A DNA stretch of 64,000 bases from Eutrigla gurnardus (Eukaryota; Chordata; Actinopteri; Perciformes; Triglidae). Positions within the stretch are counted from its first letter, which is position 1. Each line of letters opens with the position of its first letter. The position numbers and the translations under genes are program-made. Where the stretch lies: positions 14,812,218 to 14,876,217 of the forward strand of contig OY741273.1 in assembly GCA_963514095.1 (NCBI GenBank), read 5' to 3'. Shown in pieces: positions 1-7,573 of the stretch. Below the pieces are notes generated by a model that worked only from the letters and a program-made list of their open reading frames with translations, was not told the origin of the DNA and made no database searches.

Positions 1-450
1 ACGGACATGACAATTGTTACCTTCGTTAAGAAGACATACTTCACATTTTGTACCCAATTTGTTTTCAAGGTTTGTAAATAATCATTTATATAACATTTAA
101 AAAAATTCATACACAAAGTTTTAAATTGAAATAAATGCGTCAAAAATAAATACAAATCTGGGTTTCAATCTACAGTCGATCTCCTACAGTTTAGCCTGGG
201 ACTGTGAGGTACCCAGTTAACCGTGTGTGGCCGCGAGGAGGCACTGTAGGAGTCTTGGTGGTGGAGAGGCTATGTACCGGCAGGAGGAGACAAACTCTGA
301 TCCTCTTTTCACCCCCAAAGGAGGCGAGCCGGTGGCCGTAGCTGAAAGCAGAAGGAAGCAAGTAGAAGCGACATGCAACATGCACTACCTACAAGCACTA
401 CTACCACAGTACTACTGCACTGACGCTTCACACGCACCCTGTGTGTCGGA

Positions 451-561
451 CACACACACACACACACACTCACACACTCACTCACTCACTCACTCACTCA
501 CTCACTCACTCACTCACTCACTCACTCACTCACTCACACATACATACACACACACTCACAC
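451..561. repeat. CA / CACT microsatellite, left arm
   Basis: (CA)n, then about 14 units of CACT (tcactcactcac), then CA again. This is longer than the mirrored tract at 6837-6920, so the arms differ here by slippage. Confidence 0.95.
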
Positions 562-959
562 TTGGATGGAATGGAATTGTGTTTTTTTTAATACATACAT
601 ATATTTTTATGTATGTATACATTGTGGGAAAACCTGAGCGCCAGGAGAAAACCCTAAAGTGCATATTGTTGTGATTTAGTGGGAAACCTGGTAACCAGGA
701 GACCCACGCAGACACAGGGAGTATATGCAAACTCCACACAGAGGGACGGGTGGCGGCGTCTCTGTGAGGCTGCAGTGCTGAACACTGAGCAACCGTGCTG
801 CTGAATGAGGGGGAGGGGGGAGGAGGAGTGGGTGGAAGGAGTGGTGAGGTAGATGGAGGTGACGGAGGTAGAGGAGGAGGGAGGGAGGAAGGATGGAGAG
901 TCGAAGGGGCGAAGGGTGGAGAGGGGAAGGTGGGAACGCTGAAGAGGGGAAGGGGGGAG

Positions 960-2393
960 TTACTGTTGTCCAGCCTCCGCTGAACAACCGGCAGCCTCCT
1001 CCACCTTGCTGTCGCTGCCACACCGGTTTTCCTGGTGGCTGAACATACCCCTCTTCTTCTGCTTCTCCTCCCGCTTGGCTTTCTTCTTCATCTCCTTCTC
1101 GTGCATCTTGTCCTTCATCCTTTGCAGCTCTGCCTGCGGGTCCTGGATCTTCTTCGTGAAGGGAGAAAAGACTGCTTTCCTCTTCTTCAGTTTCAGACAG
1201 AGCTTCTCCAGGTCCTTGTTGTCGTTCTGGACCTCTATGACTTTGGCCTCAGAGCGATATGCTTCATTTGCCAGGTCTTCCTCCATCGATTTGACGAGAG
1301 CACACTCCTGTTGGAGGTCTTTCTCCAAGCTCTTTTGCTTCTCAGCCAGATCTTTGTTGTTGTCCTCCACCTCTCGTAGCTTTGTCGCCAAGTTGTCGTT
1401 CTTGTCCAGCTCCCTTTTGAACTTTGCATCCAGAACCTTTTGGGCTGTCTGCAAAGCTTCCACTTGGGCGACATGGCTTTGTTTCTCTGCCAGAACCTTT
1501 GTGAGCTGGTCGTCCATTTCCTTCTTTTCAGCCTCAAGCTGGTTGACGTTTGTCTCCAGCAGAATGATGCTTGTCTCCAAGCGCTGCTGTGAAATGGCTA
1601 GGTCCTTTTGGAACTTGGCTACTAGTTCCTTTCTCTCTTCCATCAGTTGGACGTTAGTCTCCTGGCTACGTTCTTTCGCAGCCAGCTCTTTCTGAAGCTC
1701 AGCTTCTAGAGCGTTGCATCGTGTCTGCAACGCTTGGCTGCTCTCCAGGAGTTCAGTCTCTCTGCTCAGCAGCTGGTTTGTGGTCTCTGTCAGCTGCTGA
1801 GAGAGAACCTCCTTATCTTTCCTGAGTTGCAGGTTTTGGGTGTCCCCCTGGCGGACCCGCTCTTCCAAAAGGGTCACCTTCTCCTGGTCTTCAGTGTTGC
1901 TTTGGTGCGAGAGCTTTTTTATCTCTGCCTCGTACCTTGCAGCCATCTCGTCAAATCTCTGTTGACTGAGGAGGTTTGCAGCTTCTGTCTTCTCCTCCTG
2001 CACCTGAAGCTTTCTCTTCAGCTGGTAGATCTCAGACTCCTGCTTGTTTGCAGTTTCGTAGCTTTTCTTGATTTCAGCTCCGAACTCCTTCTCTCGGATC
2101 TCCATAAGACTCTCCAGATGGTTCACACGCACTTTGCGCTTGTGAATCATGTGACAGAAGTTTGTCCTTTCTGTCCAGTATTCATGCTCAAACTGCTTCA
2201 GTCCCTGAACCTCTCCGTCGTTGCAGTGGATTTTCTGCATCGCTGTAGTGACAGAAGGTTTGTGACCATACTGACGTGCTGGACGGCCCCCTGGACCGCC
2301 AGCAGATCTTTGCTGGTCTGCTTGCTGGGTTCTTCCGTCCATGGCACAGGCTGTAGCAGATTGGGGCACACTGGATTCTGACATAGACTGCAT
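960..2393 (-). CDS. Coiled-coil protein, left-arm copy (477 aa)
   Basis: Uninterrupted 477-codon reading frame without introns. I do not recognise the family. Residues 1-60 are Gln/Ser/Gly-rich and probably disordered. Residues about 60-425 are almost continuous Glu/Lys/Leu/Gln heptad-like sequence typical of a long coiled coil, with no Pro until about residue 410. Residues about 426-449 are Lys/Arg-rich (KKKAKREEKQKKRG), and the last 28 residues are polar. No signal peptide or membrane segment is visible. The first ATG is used here; the in-frame Met at residue 18 has a stronger Kozak context (gccATGg) and could be the real start. The copy differs from its palindromic partner by Asn versus Asp at residue 227. 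Lack of introns suggests a retrogene or a short single-exon gene. A structural or scaffold role is only a guess from the coiled coil. Confidence 0.8.
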   Translation of the reverse strand: MQSMSESSVPQSATACAMDGRTQQADQQRSAGGPGGRPARQYGHKPSVTTAMQKIHCNDGEVQGLKQFEHEYWTERTNFCHMIHKRKVRVNHLESLMEIREKEFGAEIKKSYETANKQESEIYQLKRKLQVQEEKTEAANLLSQQRFDEMAARYEAEIKKLSHQSNTEDQEKVTLLEERVRQGDTQNLQLRKDKEVLSQQLTETTNQLLSRETELLESSQALQTRCNALEAELQKELAAKERSQETNVQLMEERKELVAKFQKDLAISQQRLETSIILLETNVNQLEAEKKEMDDQLTKVLAEKQSHVAQVEALQTAQKVLDAKFKRELDKNDNLATKLREVEDNNKDLAEKQKSLEKDLQQECALVKSMEEDLANEAYRSEAKVIEVQNDNKDLEKLCLKLKKRKAVFSPFTKKIQDPQAELQRMKDKMHEKEMKKKAKREEKQKKRGMFSHQENRCGSDSKVEEAAGCSAEAGQQ

Positions 2394-2429
2394 CGCTGTC
2401 GATTGAAATCCTACAGTAGTAAATGGTCC

Positions 2430-2493
2430 TGTATGAAACCGTATCTGTAATAGATTGTATCTGTAATAGATCGTATCTGTACTAGATCGTATC
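2430..2493 (-). repeat. Four-unit 16-bp tandem repeat in the 5' leader, left arm
   Basis: Exact positional mirror of 4905-4968 (coordinates sum to 7398), with one or two substitutions between the arms (for example gacc/gatc in unit 2). Confidence 0.83.
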
Positions 2494-2527
2494 TCAAGAA
2501 CACCACACCGAATGATGTGCTCGCCTG

Positions 2528-2805
2528 CTATTTATACACTCTGTAGACTCATGGATCAAAGCCACTGCCTTTGATCCCTTGAGTTCAGATTCTGGAATCC
2601 AAGCCACTGCCTCAAATCCCTTGAGTTCAGATTCTGGAATCCAAGCCACTGCCTCAATCCTGTAATGTCACTCTGTGATGTCACTCTGTGATGTCATCAG
2701 AATGGACTATGAAGGAAAACATTTCAATAATGCACATCACACCGTGACATCATACTGATGTCATCAGAATGGACATGACTGAAAAGGGGGGGTGGAATGA
2801 TGTCA
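2528..2805 (-). promoter_or_regulatory. Promoter of left-arm gene: TATA box plus CRE-like array
   Basis: Mirror image of the right-arm promoter. The TATA box is at 2528-2537 (ctatttatac on the plus strand), 143 bp upstream of the minus-strand ATG. It has the same TGACATCA/TGATGTCA octamers, with one extra 14-bp unit (agagtgacatcac-type) duplicated at about 2665-2695, giving one more CRE-like site than the right arm. Confidence 0.52.
2553..2658 (-). repeat. 42-bp tandem repeat in promoter, left arm
   Basis: Reverse-complement counterpart of 4741-4845, with two full units and one shortened unit, immediately upstream of the left-arm TATA box. Confidence 0.78.
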
Positions 2806-2880
2806 TTCATTCACATTTTGAACTTGCTTTTGGGTTTGTTTTTGTCACACTTTTGTGTTTTTTTTCACTATATATATATA

Positions 2881-3162
2881 CACTCAACAAAAATATAAAC
2901 GCAACACTTTTGTTTTTGCTCCCATTTTTCATGAGATGGACTTAAAGATCTAAAATTCATTCCAGATACACAATATTACCATTTCTCTCAAACATTGTTC
3001 ACAAATCTGTCTAAATGTGTGATAGTGAGCACTTCTGCTTTGCTGAGATAATCCATCCCACCTCATAGTTGTGCCACATCAAGATGCTGATCTGACATCA
3101 TGATTAGTGCACAGTATAGTACCTTATACTGCCCACAATAAAAGGCCACTCTGAAATGTGCA
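2881..3162 (+). repeat. Left TIR of Tc1 element
   Basis: Pairs with 4234-4513 over about 280 bp, from CACTCAAC inward to aaggccac..ctgaaatgtgca. There are a few mismatches and small indels (for example around the gcacagtatag segment at 3110-3120). Confidence 0.9.
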
Positions 3163-3165
3163 GTT

Positions 3166-4194
3166 TTGTCTCACAGCAAAATGCCACAGATGCCACAAGC
3201 ATTGAGGGAGCGTGCAATTGGCATGCTGACAGCAGGAATGTCAACCAGATCTGTTGCTCGTGCATTGAATGTTCATTTCTCCACCATAAGCCGTCTCCAA
3301 AGGCGTTTCAGAGAATATGGCAGTACATCCAACCGGCCTCACAACCGCAGACCACGTGTAACCACACCAGCCCAGGACCTCCACATCCAGCAGGTTCACC
3401 TCCAAGATCGTCTGAGACCAGCCACTCAGACAGCTGCTGAAACAATTGGTTTGCATAACCAAACAATTTCTGCACAAACTGTCAGAAACCGTCTCAGGGA
3501 AGCTCAACTGCATGCTCGTCGTCCTCATCGGGGTCTTGACCTGACTCCAGGTCGTCGCCGTAACAGACTTGAGTGGGCAAATGCTCACATTCGATGGCGT
3601 CTGGCACGTTGGAGAGGTGTTCTCTTCACGGATGAATCTCGGTTTACATTGTTCAGGGCAGATGGCAGACAGCGTGTGTGGCGTCGTGTGGGTGAGCGCT
3701 TTGCTGATGTCAATGTTGTGGATCGAGTGGCCCATGGTGGTGGTGGGGTTATGGTATGGGCAGGCATCTGTTATGGACGAAGAACACAGGTGCATTTTAT
3801 TGATGGCATTTTTAATGCACAGAGATACCGTGATGAGATCCTGAGGCCCATTGTTGTGCCATACATCCATGAACATCACCTCATGTTTCAGCAAGATAAT
3901 GCACGGCCCCATGTTGCAAGGATCTGTACACAATTCTTGGAAGCTGAAAATGTCCCAGTTCTTGCATGGCCAGCATACTCACCGGACATGTCACCCATTG
4001 AGCATGTTTGGGATGTGCTTGACCGGCGTATACGACAGCGTGTACCAGTTCCCACTAATATCCAGCAACTTCGCACAGCCATTGAAGAGGAGTGGACCAA
4101 CATTCCACAGGCCACAATTGACAATCTGATAAACTCTATGCGAAGAAGATGTGTTGCACTGCATGAGGCAAATGGTGGTCACACCAGATACTGA
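3166..4194 (+). CDS. Tc1-like DD34E transposase, full length (342 aa)
   Basis: Cut-and-paste transposase acting on the flanking TIRs. The N-terminal half is a paired-like DNA-binding region: a first helix-turn-helix at about residues 10-55 (ALRERAIGML, SRLQRRFREYG), a basic linker NRRPR at about 64-68, a second HTH at about 85-115, and a basic NLS-like stretch RRPHRG/GRRRNR. The catalytic domain shows first Asp in FTDESRF, second Asp in QQDNARPH and Glu in SPIEHVW, with exactly 34 residues between second Asp and Glu (DD34E). The Gly-rich HGGGGVMVWAG box is also present. Length matches the usual 340-350 aa of the family. The first ATG (3166) is taken; ATG 3181 is also possible. There are no stops or frameshifts. 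A polyadenylation-type AATAAA follows at 4219-4224. Confidence 0.95.
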   Translation: MSHSKMPQMPQALRERAIGMLTAGMSTRSVARALNVHFSTISRLQRRFREYGSTSNRPHNRRPRVTTPAQDLHIQQVHLQDRLRPATQTAAETIGLHNQTISAQTVRNRLREAQLHARRPHRGLDLTPGRRRNRLEWANAHIRWRLARWRGVLFTDESRFTLFRADGRQRVWRRVGERFADVNVVDRVAHGGGGVMVWAGICYGRRTQVHFIDGIFNAQRYRDEILRPIVVPYIHEHHLMFQQDNARPHVARICTQFLEAENVPVLAWPAYSPDMSPIEHVWDVLDRRIRQRVPVPTNIQQLRTAIEEEWTNIPQATIDNLINSMRRRCVALHEANGGHTRY

Positions 4195-4218
4195 CTGGTT
4201 CTGAGTCCCCAGACCCCC

Positions 4219-4224
4219 AATAAA
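4219..4224 (+). promoter_or_regulatory. Polyadenylation signal AATAAA of the transposase gene
   Basis: AATAAA 25 bp after the transposase stop codon and just inside the right TIR. Confidence 0.55.
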
Positions 4225-4233
4225 GCAAAAAAA

Positions 4234-4513
4234 TGCACATTTCAGGGTGGCCTTTTATTGTGGACAGTCTAAGGCACACCTGTGCACTAATCATGATGTC
4301 AGATCAGCATCTTGATGTGGCACACCTGTGAGGTGGGATGGATTATCTCAGCAAAGCAGAAGTGCTCACTATCACACATTTGGACAGATTTGTGAACAAT
4401 GTTTGAGAGAAATGGTAATATTGTGTATCTGGAATGAATTTTAGATCTTTAAGTCCATCTCATGAAAAATGGGAGCATAAACAAAAGTGTTGCGTTTATA
4501 TTTTTGTTGAGTG
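4234..4513 (-). repeat. Right TIR of Tc1 element
   Basis: Inverse partner of 2881-3162, beginning tgcacatttcagggtggcc and ending tttttgttgagtg, followed by TA. Confidence 0.9.
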
Positions 4514-4594
4514 TATATATATATATATATATATATAGGGAAAAAAACACAAAAGTGTGACAAAAACAAACCCAAAAGCAAGTTCAAAATGTGA

Positions 4595-4870
4595 ATGAAT
4601 GACATCATTCCACCCCCCACCCCCCTTTTCAGTCATGTCCATTCTGATGACATCAGTGTGATGTCACGGTGTGATGTGCATTATTGAAATGTTTTCCTTC
4701 ATAGTCCATTCTGATGACATCACAGAGTGACATTACAGGATTGAGGCAGTGGCTTGGATTCCAGAATCTGAACTCAAGGGATTTGAGGCAGTGGCTTGGA
4801 TTCCAGAATCTGAACTCAAGGGATCAAAGGCAGTGGCTTTGATCCATGAGTCTACAGAGTGTATAAATAG
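4595..4870 (+). promoter_or_regulatory. Promoter of right-arm gene: TATA box plus CRE-like array
   Basis: TATA box gTATAAATAG at 4861-4870. Upstream are four octamers matching TGA(C/T)(A/G)TCA: TGACATCA at 4600-4607, 4648-4655 and 4715-4722, and TGATGTCA at 4659-4666, plus a near match TGACATTA at 4728-4735. These are one or two bases from the CRE consensus TGACGTCA bound by CREB/ATF/CREM-type bZIP factors. Factor binding is inferred. The block is mirrored in the left arm. Confidence 0.55.
4741..4845 (+). repeat. 42-bp tandem repeat in promoter (2.5 units)
   Basis: A unit beginning ttgaggcagtggcttggatt occurs at 4741-4782 and 4783-4824 almost unchanged, followed by a shortened third unit (aaggcagtggctttgatcc) up to about 4845. 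It lies between the CRE-like array and the TATA box. The mirrored copy is at about 2553-2658. Confidence 0.8.
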
Positions 4871-4904
4871 CAGGCGAGCACATCATTCGGTGTGGTGTTC
4901 TTGA

Positions 4905-4968
4905 GATACGATCTAGTACAGATACGACCTATTAGAGATACAATCTATTACAGATACGGTTTCATACA
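4905..4968 (+). repeat. Four-unit 16-bp tandem repeat in the 5' leader
   Basis: Units start at 4905, 4921, 4937 and 4953: gatacgatctagtaca, gatacgacctattaga, gatacaatctattaca, gatacggtttcataca. They lie 35-100 bp after the TATA box, so they are probably transcribed or at the initiator. Each begins GATAC. Confidence 0.85.
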
Positions 4969-5004
4969 GGACCATTTACTACTGTAGGATTTCAATCGAC
5001 AGCG

Positions 5005-6438
5005 ATGCAGTCTATGTCAGAATCCAGTGTGCCCCAATCTGCTACAGCCTGTGCCATGGACGGAAGAACCCAGCAAGCAGACCAGCAAAGATCTGCTGGC
5101 GGTCCAGGGGGCCGTCCAGCACGTCAGTATGGTCACAAACCTTCTGTCACTACAGCGATGCAGAAAATCCACTGCAACGACGGAGAGGTTCAGGGACTGA
5201 AGCAGTTTGAGCATGAATACTGGACAGAAAGGACAAACTTCTGTCACATGATTCACAAGCGCAAAGTGCGTGTGAACCATCTGGAGAGTCTTATGGAGAT
5301 CCGAGAGAAGGAGTTCGGAGCTGAAATCAAGAAAAGCTACGAAACTGCAAACAAGCAGGAGTCTGAGATTTACCAGCTGAAGAGAAAGCTTCAGGTGCAG
5401 GAGGAGAAGACAGAAGCTGCAAACCTCCTCAGTCAACAGAGATTTGACGAGATGGCTGCAAGGTACGAGGCAGAGATAAAAAAGCTCTCGCACCAAAGCA
5501 ACACTGAAGACCAGGAGAAGGTGACCCTTTTGGAAGAGCGGGTCCGCCAGGGGGACACCCAAAACCTGCAACTCAGGAAAGATAAGGAGGTTCTCTCTCA
5601 GCAGCTGACAGAGACCACAAACCAGCTGCTGAGCAGAGAGACTGAACTACTGGAGAGCAGCCAAGCGTTGCAGACACGATGCGACGCTCTAGAAGCTGAG
5701 CTTCAGAAAGAGCTGGCTGCGAAAGAACGTAGCCAGGAGACTAACGTCCAACTGATGGAAGAGAGAAAGGAACTAGTAGCCAAGTTCCAAAAGGACCTAG
5801 CCATTTCACAGCAGCGCTTGGAGACAAGCATCATTCTGCTGGAGACAAACGTCAACCAGCTTGAGGCTGAAAAGAAGGAAATGGACGACCAGCTCACAAA
5901 GGTTCTGGCAGAGAAACAAAGCCATGTCGCCCAAGTGGAAGCTTTGCAGACAGCCCAAAAGGTTCTGGATGCAAAGTTCAAAAGGGAGCTGGACAAGAAC
6001 GACAACTTGGCGACAAAGCTACGAGAGGTGGAGGACAACAACAAAGATCTGGCTGAGAAGCAAAAGAGCTTGGAGAAAGACCTCCAACAGGAGTGTGCTC
6101 TCGTCAAATCGATGGAGGAAGACCTGGCAAATGAAGCATATCGCTCTGAGGCCAAAGTCATAGAGGTCCAGAACGACAACAAGGACCTGGAGAAGCTCTG
6201 TCTGAAACTGAAGAAGAGGAAAGCAGTCTTTTCTCCCTTCACGAAGAAGATCCAGGACCCGCAGGCAGAGCTGCAAAGGATGAAGGACAAGATGCACGAG
6301 AAGGAGATGAAGAAGAAAGCCAAGCGGGAGGAGAAGCAGAAGAAGAGGGGTATGTTCAGCCACCAGGAAAACCGGTGTGGCAGCGACAGCAAGGTGGAGG
6401 AGGCTGCCGGTTGTTCAGCGGAGGCTGGACAACAGTAA
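5005..6438 (+). CDS. Coiled-coil protein, right-arm copy (477 aa)
   Basis: Same 477-codon intronless gene as in the left arm, in divergent orientation, with Asp at residue 227 (codon 5683-5685). The other two coding differences I saw are silent (near 5364 and 5651). Layout: disordered N-terminus, coiled coil about residues 60-425, basic patch about 426-449, polar tail with two Cys. The TATA box lies 143 bp upstream of the ATG, and a four-unit 16-bp repeat occupies the leader. An alternative start is the ATG at 5056, in gccATGg context. Both copies being open over 1.4 kb with so few changes suggests purifying selection or very recent duplication/conversion. No AATAAA was found in the right-arm 3' flank I read, so the transcript end is not placed. 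Confidence 0.82.
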   Translation: MQSMSESSVPQSATACAMDGRTQQADQQRSAGGPGGRPARQYGHKPSVTTAMQKIHCNDGEVQGLKQFEHEYWTERTNFCHMIHKRKVRVNHLESLMEIREKEFGAEIKKSYETANKQESEIYQLKRKLQVQEEKTEAANLLSQQRFDEMAARYEAEIKKLSHQSNTEDQEKVTLLEERVRQGDTQNLQLRKDKEVLSQQLTETTNQLLSRETELLESSQALQTRCDALEAELQKELAAKERSQETNVQLMEERKELVAKFQKDLAISQQRLETSIILLETNVNQLEAEKKEMDDQLTKVLAEKQSHVAQVEALQTAQKVLDAKFKRELDKNDNLATKLREVEDNNKDLAEKQKSLEKDLQQECALVKSMEEDLANEAYRSEAKVIEVQNDNKDLEKLCLKLKKRKAVFSPFTKKIQDPQAELQRMKDKMHEKEMKKKAKREEKQKKRGMFSHQENRCGSDSKVEEAAGCSAEAGQQ

Positions 6439-6589
6439 CTCCCCCCTTCCCCTCTTCAGCCTTCCCACCTTCCCCTCTCCACCCTTCAACCCCTTCGACT
6501 CTCCATCCTTCCTCCCTCCCTCCTCCTCTACCTCCGTCACCTCCATCTACCTCACCACTCCTTCCACCCACTCCTCCTCCCCCCTCCCC

Positions 6590-6720
6590 CTCATTCAGCA
6601 GCACGGTTGCTCAGTGTTCAGCACTGCAGCCTCACAGAGACGCCGCCACCCGTCCCTCTGTGTGGAGTTTGCATATACTCCCTGTGTCTGCGTGGGTCTC
6701 CTGGTTACCAGGTTTCCCAC
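6590..6720 (+). repeat. Fragment of a dispersed fish repeat in the gene's 3' flank
   Basis: Contains cagcagcacggttgctcag, tgtggagtttgcatatactc and ctgcgtgggtctcc. These are recognisable pieces of a widespread teleost repeat with the pattern GGCACGGTGG..GTGGAGTTTGCATG..GCGTGGGT. The mirrored copy is at about 655-803. Assignment is from memory of the family, not a search. Confidence 0.5.
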
Positions 6721-6836
6721 TAAATCACAACAATATGCACTTTAGGGTTTTCTCCTGGCGCTCAGGTTTTCCCACAATGTATACATACATAAAAATATAT
6801 GTATGTATTAAAAAAAACACAATTCCATTCCATCCA

Positions 6837-6920
6837 AGTGTGAGTGTGTGTGTATGTATGTGTGAGTGAGTGAGTGAGTGTGTGAGTGTGTGAGTGTGTG
6901 AGTGTGTGTGTGTGTGTGTG
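6837..6920. repeat. GT / GTGA microsatellite, right arm
   Basis: Inverse counterpart of 451-561 with fewer GTGA units and extra GAGTGTGT interruptions. Confidence 0.95.
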
Positions 6921-7370
6921 TCCGACACACAGGGTGCGTGTGAAGCGTCAGTGCAGTAGTACTGTGGTAGTAGTGCTTGTAGGTAGTGCATGTTGCATGT
7001 CGCTTCTACTTGCTTCCTTCTGCTTTCAGCTACGGCCACCGGCTCGCCTCCTTTGGGGGTGAAAAGAGGATCAGAGTTTGTCTCCTCCTGCCGGTACATA
7101 GCCTCTCCACCACCAAGACTCCTACAGTGCCTCCTCGCGGCCACACACGGTTAACTGGGTACCTCACAGTCCCAGGCTAAACTGTAGGAGATCGACTGTA
7201 GATTGAAACCCAGATTTGTATTTATTTTTGACGCATTTATTTCAATTTAAAACTTTGTGTATGAATTTTTTTAAATGTTATATAAATGATTATTTACAAA
7301 CCTTGAAAACAAATTGGGTACAAAATGTGAAGTATGTCTTCTTAACGAAGGTAACAATTGTCATGTCCGT

Positions 7371-7573
7371 GATTAAAACGCCCTATCAGAATGTTCAGGG
7401 GTATTATGGGTAGGGCGCAGGAAGTGGTATTCTATTAAATTTGCATTCAGTAAACAACAGACATGTCTGTGTGTGGTCCATATTATTTGGATCAAGGCTG
7501 TTACAGTGTAATGGCCGTTAAACCAGAAACTTTTCATATATTTATAATAAAACATCATCATGTTTCATGTTCA
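7371..7573. other. Unique spacer beside the palindrome
   Basis: About 200 bp between the right arm and the third partial arm copy. No gene or repeat is recognised. Confidence 0.5.

Larger units (their letters stand above)
1..2878 (-). repeat. Left palindrome arm
   Basis: Reverse-complement copy of 4516-7370. It holds, from the centre outward, the promoter, the coiled-coil gene on the minus strand, a pyrimidine-rich 3' flank, a stretch resembling a dispersed fish repeat (about 655-800), a CA/CACT microsatellite and a unique AT-rich outer 190 bp. Relative to the right arm it has a longer CACT tract and one extra 14-bp unit in the promoter near 2665-2695. Confidence 0.93.
2881..4513 (+). mobile_element. 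Intact Tc1/mariner-family transposon at the palindrome centre
   Basis: Starts CACTCAACAAAAATATAAAC and ends with the inverse. TA is at 2879-2880 and 4514-4515, the expected Tc1 target duplication, though the site lies in a (TA)n run so the exact TA is ambiguous. TIRs are long, about 280 bp, as in IR/DR-type Tc1 elements. Total length is 1633 bp with one open transposase frame. It sits between the start codons of the two divergent genes and forms the whole palindrome spacer. The intact frame and well-matched TIRs suggest a young, possibly still mobilisable copy. Confidence 0.95.
1..7370. repeat. Giant inverted repeat (palindrome) with a gene in each arm
   Basis: Bases 1-60 are the exact reverse complement of 7311-7370. 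The pairing continues inward through both genes and their promoters to about 2878 and 4516. Arms are about 2.86 kb and the present spacer is a Tc1 transposon. Pairing coordinates sum to 7371 at the outer edge and to 7398 across the genes and 5' leaders, so small indels lie in the 3' flank (the CACT microsatellite and a purine/pyrimidine-rich stretch). Substitutions are few: three were seen in the 1434-bp gene. Pairing stops after 7370 on the right. The left arm begins at base 1, so its true outer end may be outside the window. Confidence 0.95.
4516..7370 (+). repeat. Right palindrome arm
   Basis: Reverse-complement partner of the left arm, fully contained in the window. The outer end at 7370 is where complementarity to base 1 of the window ends, which may be the window edge and not the biological end. 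The sequence after it (gattaaaacgccc) is not present in the left part of the window. Confidence 0.93.

Noticed and set aside
530..1021. 163-codon Pro/Ser-rich frame downstream of each coiled-coil gene (mirror 6375-6869)
   Set aside because: Lies in the pyrimidine-rich 3' flank and overlaps the end of the real gene. Low-complexity translation, and the frame differs between the arms around indels.
1006..1695. 229-codon frame antisense to the left-arm gene (and its mirror at 5703-6392)
   Set aside because: Shadow of the coiled-coil gene on the opposite strand: Ser/Phe/Leu-rich composition expected from antisense of Glu/Lys codons.
1..7370. Palindrome as a sequencing or assembly mirror artefact
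   Set aside because: The arms carry independent substitutions, a promoter indel and different microsatellite lengths, and a complete asymmetric transposon lies between them.
1..7370. Whole palindrome as one large transposon with long TIRs
   Set aside because: The arms contain full genes with promoters but no transposase other than the self-contained Tc1, which has its own TIRs and TA duplication. No target duplication can be tested because the left end is cut by the window.
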